11,810 nt of DNA from Agrocybe praecox (Eukaryota; Basidiomycota; Agaricomycetes; Agaricales; Agrocybaceae), in contig CAXHKQ010000154.1 in NCBI GenBank assembly GCA_964017145.1, forward strand, positions 1 to 11,810, written 5' to 3'. Below, piece after piece: positions 1-9,000 of this stretch. Position 1 is the first letter of the stretch, and each line of letters opens with the position of its first letter. The notes beneath the pieces were generated by a model that saw only the letters and a program-made list of their open reading frames with translations, was not told the origin of the DNA and did not search any database. Position numbers and translations under genes: made by a program.

Positions 1-6
1 CCATTC

Positions 7-64
7 CTAGATCATCTCTGCGTGCAGCGAATGCAGCACCTGGTTCATCTTGTCGATGGTGTCC
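7..64 (-). CDS. PAXBP1: PAXBP1 exon 9 with stop codon (residues 913-931)
   Basis: The acceptor AACTCAG precedes 64. The exon reads DTIDKMNQVLHSLHAEMI and then TAG at 9-7, resembling the ALDHAM...-type helical C-terminus of the family. It is too short for ordinary ORF calling. The total CDS length becomes an exact multiple of three with this exon. The 3' UTR and poly(A) site lie outside the window. Confidence 0.85.
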
Positions 65-3000
65 CTGAGTTGTGAGAAGATTGCAATATCATTTCATTAG
101 TAACAAATCTGATCGAATGACTCTCGCACTCACTTTTGCACCGGATTCCTCACGTCCAGCTGCGCCTGCACCGTCCGCAAATAGTCGAGCAGCGGCTGCA
201 GACTCTCCAGATGCCCGGTCTTCGGATGCAGCCAGACACGCGGCAGCGTGTTGACGATGATCGAGGCCTTGCTGACTGCATCGGCTGGCGAGCAAACCTG
301 TGCAGACAAAATTATTAGCGACGTAATTCCAAACGAACGAAATTTGGCCTACCCTCATCGCCATCATCAGGTTGCGATTGAGGAGCGTCGTGATGGCCAT
401 AGCTTTCAGTGTTTCGTCAGCCAGGAGTCCTTGCCAGCTGAGGATGTTGCGCAGGAGCTTCAGGGCGCTGCTGAACTGCCGCTGGAAGAACGAGGAGCGG
501 GCCTCTTGGAGTCTGGAGAAGAGGAGAATCAAATCGATTAGTCAAATTCGGAATTGGAGATTTTCTGATAGCAGTGCGCTGAGCCAAAATCGATGAAGTA
601 GTTCAGAACCCTAATAATTCCGCAACTAATAAACAAATTATTACGTGAATTTAAAGAAATGATTTTCAGTCCACATTCCTCAAAGTTGAGTGCAGTGTCG
701 TCAGCATGAAAATATAAACTGCAACATTATCTACTGTACTACATGGGCTGATAAGTATCGGGAGAAATAGGGAAGGACTAACATTTTAGATGAACACTTT
801 TTTTTATCTTCTACATAGTTTCATTTTAGCTCGATAGCCTCAAACCAGCGGTCCTACAACATCTTGATCACGTTCAAAAAGTATTCATCGCTAACCCTTG
901 CAAAATGCTCATTTTTCACGATTTATACTGCATCATTCGTTCCCTACCTACCATTTTTATTTCGGAAATAAAAAATAGTCGCTTAGTGCCAAATACGCAC
1001 AACACCATAGATGGGACCACAATTCATAGCCCAATTCAATGATTAGGGCTTTTTGGTCAGTTTGGTCAAATGTGATTTTTTGCGTTTTTGCGGCGCCCTC
1101 TCTGTTAAGAGCTCTCGCATGGCCAAAAACGTATGCACGAGATGTATATTATTTTTAAATATAACCTCAAGGTTTCAGCAATCTTCCGGTTCCATCCTTT
1201 CTGAATTCCGATATAATTTGGTGGACTTTTTGATGTTTTCTTTAAAAACTGCCAAATTTAGGCGTCCAGTGCGTGTTTCGTCCTTGGTGCCCAAATGGAA
1301 GGTACCGAATAATTTACAAAATTTCCAAATCCAAATTCGGCTAGGGCTGACCTCAGATAACAATATCTCAAGACATGTTTTGGCTCAGTGCTTTAACTCG
1401 TAGGTGGTTATACCCAGTCCAGCCATGCCAGTGGCCTTTCTCTTGTAAATTGCTCGAACTGCATGCACATTTCAGAATGAAATCTTCAATGATTTCGTTG
1501 AGCTCATTTTTACCTATATTTCTATATTTTTTTTTTTTTAGCGTGAAGTATTCATTCATATCTATTGCGTTTAAACTGAATATAGCGTTGTAGGTTGGAC
1601 AGGTCTACGGATGCCAGTATGTTCATGTGTATTCCAAAACGTCAATCTCTCTCTGAAAGAGCGAAATACGGTGAATTCGTGAATTCTTCTCCGTTTTTCG
1701 TGGTTTTTTCCGCCGAATTCGCCGGGGTTCGCTCATTCGGAGAGAGATTGACGTTTTGGAATACACATGAACATGTTGGCATCCGTAGACCGGTCCAACC
1801 TACAACGCTATATTTTTTCACCAACCACGTACGAGTTAATAAGATTTTGGAAACCTTCTTCACCAAATGTTAAGATATGTCAAACAGCGAGTTACAATAA
1901 TGGCAATATCTGCCAAACTAATGACAGTACGAGTATGAGATTTAGTTTGGCTGGCTGAAAGATGACTATGATCTACCATAAATTTTGTCTTCATCAAAAA
2001 TGTTGTTCCTTCCCTATTTCTCCCGATACATATCAGCCCATGTAGTAATCGCAAGAATGTCGTGCCAAACAAAATCCACAAAGGATCAACTAACACCCAA
2101 CTGCAGACGCAATCAATCAATCTACTCACTGCTTCGGGAAGATCGGAATAAACACATCGTGATCCAGTGCCGCCTTCATCTTGTCCAGCACCGTCGTGAA
2201 CAGCGTCCGCAGATACTTCGACGTCGGCTTCAGCGACGGATACTCCCTGCCCAGCCGCGCCACCACCCCGACCAGCCGCAGCGTCTGCGTGCTCGACACC
2301 GGATCCCAGCACGTATCAACAATCTCCGTCAGCTTCGGCAGAATGATCTTCTCCACCAGCGTCGGCACCAGCCGCACATCCGGATCGCCCGCCAACTGTT
2401 CCTCCGTTTCGTCCTTTTGCCATGCGTACTTCATGCAGACCGCGTGCCATTCCATGCGCTCCACATCGGCGGCCAGCTCGTCGAGCGGATTCCAGGCGGC
2501 GAGATGCAGGCGGATCCAGGGACCCAGGACTTTGGGCAGACAGATCGAGAAGTAGGTGTCCGTGTAGGCGGAGTAGTCGGTGCGGCGCCACTCCTCGAAG
2601 CGCTCGAGAATGGCGGCGATGGCGCTGAAGTCGTCGGAGACGTCGGCGAAGACCGATTGGCGGTCGGCGGCGATTTGGTCTGGAGGGGGAAAGAGGAAAA
2701 CAGTATGAAATGACAATAAGAACAAGAACATATCCTTTAATAAATATCAGAAGCGATAGTTCGATATAAAATCGAATGCAATTGGAAATGATAATATCCC
2801 TCCTAAATTTGTGAAGATGATTCTCCCATACCTAGCCTACTACATTACCCACATCTTCAACACAATTTTAACCAGTTCGAAATTCCCGTCACTCTGGAAG
2901 ACAGCTAAGGTAATACCGATCCCTAAGATCGCTAGTCCTACAGGGCCAGGTGATTTTAGGCCGATCAGCATATTATCGTATTTGTCCCAAGGATTCGAAC

Positions 3001-6000
3001 GCATCGTAGCCAATCAGCTACAAAGTCATCTAGATAACAAAAAGCTATTGACAAACTGGCAATCTGGCTTCAGGTTTAAGCGAAGTACGACAACACCACT
3101 CTTGGTGCAATTTGTTGTACAGTCTGATGATATATCGAACAAAGCGCTGTTAAATAAAGGAGTACCACAAGGATCTGTACTTGGACCACTGATGTTTTCT
3201 TTGTACATTAATGATCTTCCGTCGTGCGCTCATAATAGCACATATCATTTATATGCCGACGACGTACAGCTTGTCTCGACTAGTACAATAGCACAAGGTC
3301 CAAACCTCATCAATTTGATAAATGCAGACCTGCATAGAATGCATCGTTGGGCATGTGTAAATGAACTGGCACTGAATCCAAACAAATCCTCTTCGATGAT
3401 TTTCTCTAGAAAAGATCTACCAGTAACATCTTGGCCAAACATAATTCTGAATGATACGGTGGTACCATTTGAACCAGTTGCGAAAAATCTTGGTATCTGG
3501 TTCGATAAACAATAAAGCTGGAACCACCATGTCGACAAAACTTGTGCAGCGATCAATGGGTCCATCAGTAGACTTCGTAAAATAGCCTGGGCACTTCCTA
3601 CGACAACTCGACTCAGACTGGTTCGAACACTTGTCATACCGATACTCTCGTATGGATGCACTGTCTATGGAAGTCATAACAGAACACACCGAGCTAAACT
3701 TAAAAAATCACTGAACTCCTGCACTAGATTTGTTTTCGGTCTACGCATGAGGGACCATCTGAGCAACTATTCTGATAAAATTCCGACCCGACATTCCTGA
3801 GCTCCAGACTACAACCTTCACGGTCAATAAGGACGAATGGCCTTGTTCCACCCCGGAACTTACATTCGTCGTATGATGGAATGTTTTTCGTATGTGGCGT
3901 GAAACTCTGGAATAGGCTCACCTCTGAGGATAGACTTATAAGAAACCCCAACGAACTCATCTCGAGAATTAAATCGAAACTAGAAATGCCTTGTCTATGG
4001 GCTCCATAATATCTCTGACTCAATCCAATGAACAACAAACACTCTACTTAAAATTATATAACTCTTGTATACAACAAATGTAATAACTATTCGATTCAAC
4101 TACTACATTCACTCCGAGATCACACAGAACGGCAACACCATAATTAATGTATCAACTACACATCCTAAGCAGCTTGACCTGGCACACTAATGTACATCTC
4201 CAATCAATGGAAAATGCCTGTATGCATTATATATTTTAATTCATTTTAATCTATTGTTATGCATATATGAAATAAACAATATTCAATATTCAATAGTTTA
4301 AAACAGGGATTTTTTCGTCATATTCTAATAGCTTTTACAAAATAACTATCAACAATATCTTGTTCGGATTTATGTCCATCAATAGCTTCACTTCATTCTG
4401 TGAATTTGTAGATCTCACACTAGAGTCCTTCTCTCCAGCAATGAAAACCATCCATCGACCTATTTTCCTACTTTCTCGAATATTTTGAAGTGTAGGCTTG
4501 GAAGTACGTGTCTCATCGACGAAAATGAAAGTTAATTGGAAGGCGCCCAGGTCTCATGAGTATAGCGGGGCAAATTGAAGCCACAACATGAGCGATAGAA
4601 TCATTACATTGACCACTTTGGCAGAATGCGTTCGAAAAATACGCATGGAAAAAGTGTCTGAAAAATATTGTGTTTTTCGTGATTTCGTGCCATTTTTTGC
4701 GGTCTTTGAGGATAAAATTTATATTTGATCATTGGTTACGACGGTATCAACTGTTTCGTAGGTTTTAGACCTTTTTGTCCAATGCTTCCTGCTGATCCCT
4801 TCACAAATATACCTTTGTGGCCGACTTTGGCAATCAATATTTTCGGATCTGTTGGCGATATTTATAATATTTCACGTTTAGGGTACTCGAATTTATATTT
4901 TCTTCCAATTTCACTCCGTTGCAAAATGCATGATTTCGCACCCAGTTTTCCACTTCCCGCAAATAATCGTTTTTCAGCACAAACATGGACATTTTCAACA
5001 GCGCAGTGTGCTTGCAACCAACTCTTAATCGTTTGGAGAAAAATTGTATGTTGAAGATCAAAGTCTCACCTTTCTTTTGATATATAACAAGGCCACCTAA
5101 ACCATCAAACAAACCCAGCAATGACTGATTAACCAAATCGCAAGTTGTAGTAGTAATCGCATTATTATTTCCTCAGGACGTCACTTGAACATGTTCGAAA
5201 ATGTTAGAAAATATTTATCCGCTGATAATATCATCCATGGAACATCTCAATATGTTGTAGTGAGATGTTGCATTGAGACAAACCATTTTTGAGGTGTTGA
5301 AGCGATCGATTTCGGATGTCCTCACAACGTTGTTCGGAACTTATTGTCGGATCTCTTTTCGTATGTCGAGATAAGCTGCCTGAACCTTATGTATATTGGA
5401 GAATTATCTCTCCGAGTTCTCAGGTTATCATCACAATATCATTCCAATTCAACTACTCACCCAACTGCCCCCGATAACTATTCGGCCCCGCATCCTCGTG
5501 TATCTCATCATCACTCGACATCCCATCCATGTGCTGATTGCCAATGTCGATGCGCTCACGCGTCTGCCTCCTACGAGTCCGACGACCCTCCCGATCTGCA
5601 CATCGACGAGCCCGTTCCTCGTCGTCGAGCATTTTCCGCGCCGCTCCAGGTTCTATAAGGGATAAGCATGAATTTGATAAAACCGTTATTAACATAATTT
5701 TGAAACATATTAGGTCATATCTGTTCCTAGTCGAAAAATACTCACTCCCTTGCTCCGCAATCTCCTTCGCCTGATCCCGCACATCCTGCCGCCTTCGCTC
5801 AATCAGCAGCTGTGCCTGTTTCGCCATCAGCGCCAACGCCCTCCGCTCCAGGTCCACAATGCTCGGCAACTTCTCATCCACGCACTCGACCAAATCCGTC
5901 ACGTACCCTCTCAGCTCCTGATAGAACCGGTACTTTTGCGCCGCCACCGGAGCCGCTGCCGCCGTCTCCTCGCCGGTCAGGCACAGCTGATCCAAGCGCT

Positions 6001-9000
6001 TGCCGAGTTTCTCCTCCTCATCGACGTGCCGTTCGTGCAGCTGACGCACCTGCTGCAGGCGATCGCGCAACTTCTGCTGCACCTCCGTCGGCATGCGAGG
6101 ACCAGCGCCGCTGGTGCTGGTGCTGGATGTGCCGTTCTTACCGGCGGAAGTCGAAGATTTCTTCGGACCTTCGCCGCCGCCGCTGAGCAGCTGATGCGCC
6201 TGGTCCATGGCCGCCGATCGGGCGTAGGCTTGGGCGAGTTTGGTGCCCGTTGAAAGGTTGCGACTGTCCGCGTCATCGTCCATCGGTTGATGTTGTTTGT
6301 GGTCGGCGGGCTTCATCATGAACTGGCCGTAGATGGACTCCTGCTGGGCGGAGACGAGCTGGGCGCCGGTGACACCTTTGCGGATCTGCTGGTTCTCCCA
6401 TTCGGTCATCTCGGGATCGGAGTCGTCGCCGGAGTCTGAGGAGGGAGGGAGATGGGATTAGAACGAGTATTTCGAAATACCATTTTTGAAATCGCACTCT
6501 GGATATCTGATTCTCTTAGTAACAAAACATTCGGGTACATCCAGGAATGTCCGTTCAAAAATGTCTGGTTATCTTCGAATAAGCCAATAAAAATTCGCAA
6601 AGATCGCCGAAATTAATGAAAATCATTGAATATCTTTGGTCATCTTTGCAGTTTTTTTATAATTGGGGCCTGAGAGGTCAGTCAAGAGAAGCAATACATA
6701 ATTGCAATATTTGATATTCATACACGTATACAGGGTAGTCACTTTACGACTAATGTTTTGAATCATCGTTTTTTCTGACAATGGCTGGCTTTATCAAAAA
6801 ACCTATGATGCAATTCGAAAGAGCTATATCTCCGATTTACGATATAGTTAGATTTTGTATGAACAAATCACATTGAATGGTCTTAATTCCATTCCAAAGT
6901 GAGCTGTGCATCATCTGTATCTAGCACTAAATGTGGATTTTCTGTACTGGATTGCAAACTTGGGCAACACATTCTCATGAATTATATTGAGATGGAATTT
7001 TATTTTAGGAATTGAAGGTATTGATTCGTACTACATTTTCTAGAGAGACATTTCGAGATATTGCCACCAGGTGGCGCAGGGCTGCCTAGTCGATATTTGA
7101 TTTAGATATGCTTTAACAGAGGCCCGAATCGATTTTTCGATAGAAACTTTCCATTTATCGACCAATTTCGCTATCCTTCAGACATCTGGATGTCCAAACC
7201 AAGGAAAACAACAACAATTTAGTCTTAAAAACTTTTCACTAAACATTTGTATCATTTCCAACAATAATTTTGAAAAAAGTAAATCGGAAGGTGTGTTCTA
7301 CGCGATAAACTCACAAACCATTGTAAAATATGGATTTTCACTCGATTTTTGGCACTGTATTCGAATTCTCGGCATCGAACTCACCTTGCTGCACCGCATA
7401 AAACTTCTCCCTCCGCTCCTCCAGCTCCCTGCCCCCCTTGATCGCCGCCATATCCACCCGATCCTCGTCCGACCCCGAACCATCGTCTTCCCCATCCTCC
7501 CTCACCAGCCGGCCCTTGCCCTTCGCCATCTTCGGCGGCTGTGCCGGCGGCGCCGGTTTCTCCTCGATCGGAATGAAGTCGCCGCCCTCGCGCGCCTTCT
7601 GCCGGCGCTTGCGGGCCGCATGGATCATCGCCGCATCCGGAATGGCGCCGCTCTCCAGCACCGTTTTGAAGTTATCCGGTTTGGCGAAGCGATGCGCCGA
7701 CTTGCGGTCCGCCTCGTCGTCGTCGGAGCTCATGTCGTCGCGACCGGCGCACAGGGCGGCTCTGCCGTTCAGGACTTGAGCTTGCGACTGTTCCGAGTTC
7801 TTGAGCACCACCTGGAGCGGAGGCGGATTTTGGTTGGTTTTGGGGGGGCGGGTTGGTGGAAGTCAAGAAGCGGGGGTTAGGAAAAGACAAACAGGGATTA
7901 GTTCCGGCGGAATATGGATGATCTGAAGTAGAACGAACACAAGCGAAAACTGAAAAGTGAAAATCCCATTCTCGTCATCCGTCACAAAATATCATTCATC
8001 GGGCTGAGAGCGCAATCATATCTCATTCCGAAATCAGATGCCAATGCATTGACGCAAATTGTAGGAATCTGGGGGAGTGGGAATTTGGGATGGTGATTTG
8101 GTGTGGAGGCGAATCTACATCCAATGGTTTCGTATTGTCTTTGGTATATGGTTTCGTTTTCGAGTGTTTTTGTGTGTGGGTGTATTGTACTGAAAATTGT
8201 TAATAATAACCTTACCACAAAGTCGTCAGTAAGTATTTCAGTTTGAATACTATTTGAATTATCGTGGGACCGTTTTACACTATTTTCGCCGGTGCCATGC
8301 CGTCCATTGGCATTGACATCGGCGTGCTCATCCGCGTCTTCATCATCGAGGTAGCTGGAGATGTTTGGCGGCGGTGGCGGAGTTCGCGCGCGAATGTTCG
8401 TCGTCGTCGTCGAGTCACCGTCGGCAGAAGGGTTTTTCTTCTTGCGTCGCTCCTTGTCCAGTTTCTTCATGACCTTCTTGCTGTGCGACGACTTGCGCAC
8501 CTGGAACACTTCGGTGTCATCCTCTGAAATATGGGAGAGTGGCTGTCAGTATGATAATTTTCGAGCGTCATATATTCAATTCATTCTATGTATTCGTAAA
8601 TGTTGAGAATCTTAACTGTACAGTACAATTGAGTATGTTTAAAAAAGCCTGATAACAAAGCTGCTATAGCACGAAACAAAATCTAAAATAATAGATTGAA
8701 CAAAATAATGATACCCCTTTCATTCTGTGACGAAAAAACATTTCGCAAACCATATACGATTTGATTTGTATTCTCAAGGCTTCTTGATAGCGGCATTTGA
8801 GTAATGTACAAATCACTTTCAATTGGTAAGAATAATCTTGTGGAATGTCGATCTCGAAAAGCCTGAAATCAAGCTAGATAGTCTATACAATTGTTGACCT
8901 ATAAGTGAACAAATAAGTGTGTTCGACAAAGTCCGCAATATTCACCACACACACACACTCACCCTCATCGTCGAAGCTCAACAGCGATGATTTTATCGGC

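Larger units (their letters stand above)
739..2045 (-). mobile_element. Decayed mariner-family DNA transposon
   Basis: Terminal inverted repeats of about 56 bp (739-794 and 1990-2045, starting CTACATGGGCTGATA) match with about 4 mismatches and are flanked by TA on both sides (737-738, 2046-2047), the mariner target-site duplication. The 1.3 kb span equals a full mariner, but about 236 bp of it is a nested MITE. Minus-strand translation shows mariner transposase remnants: GTKDETRTGRLN (about 1258-1296), VHTFLAMREL (1107-1138), IELGYEL (about 1020-1041), SDYFLFPK (about 960-983) and DRWFEAIELK (824-853), all interrupted by stops. The catalytic centre (the DETW- and HQDNAP-type segments) is missing between about 1045 and 1085, so the copy is dead. 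Confidence 0.9.
513..2129 (-). other. PAXBP1 intron 6 with nested DNA transposons
   Basis: A 1617-nt intron, largely made of a mariner relic (739-2045) that itself contains a foldback MITE (1579-1814). The flanks 513-736 and 2048-2129 are AT-rich and show nothing recognisable. Confidence 0.85.
2680..5460 (-). other. PAXBP1 intron 5 carrying a LINE fragment
   Basis: The longest intron (2781 nt), GTGAGT at 5460 to CCTCCAG ending at 2680. Its 3' half on the gene strand (about 2745-4294) is a truncated non-LTR retrotransposon in the opposite orientation to the gene. The remainder (4295-5459) is AT-rich. Confidence 0.88.

Noticed and set aside
1595..1873. Overlapping open frames on both strands across 1595-1873
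   Set aside because: They arise from the foldback MITE: the two arms read as inverted copies of the same peptide, and there is no protein similarity.
1985..2713. 242-codon plus-strand open frame
   Set aside because: It joins the right mariner TIR to the antisense of PAXBP1 exon 6. Its Arg/His/Gln-rich second half is the typical shadow of a GC-rich exon.
3245..4038. Minus-strand open frames over the LINE
   Set aside because: They are antisense to recognisable reverse transcriptase coding sequence.
5750..6253. 167-codon plus-strand frame rich in Leu, Arg and His
   Set aside because: It is the antisense shadow of PAXBP1 exon 4, whose frame is supported by conserved motifs and splice phases.
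7833..7875. Possible G-quadruplex on the plus strand
   Set aside because: The G-runs are present but the fourth run is about 20 nt away and the stretch is simply the C-rich tract before an acceptor. Too weak to claim.
7293..7880. 195-codon plus-strand frame
   Set aside because: It is antisense to PAXBP1 exon 3 and low in complexity (Leu/Arg/His), with no motif.
8946..8958. CA/TG microsatellite
   Set aside because: Only about six units. It sits directly at the intron 1 donor but is too short to be notable alone.
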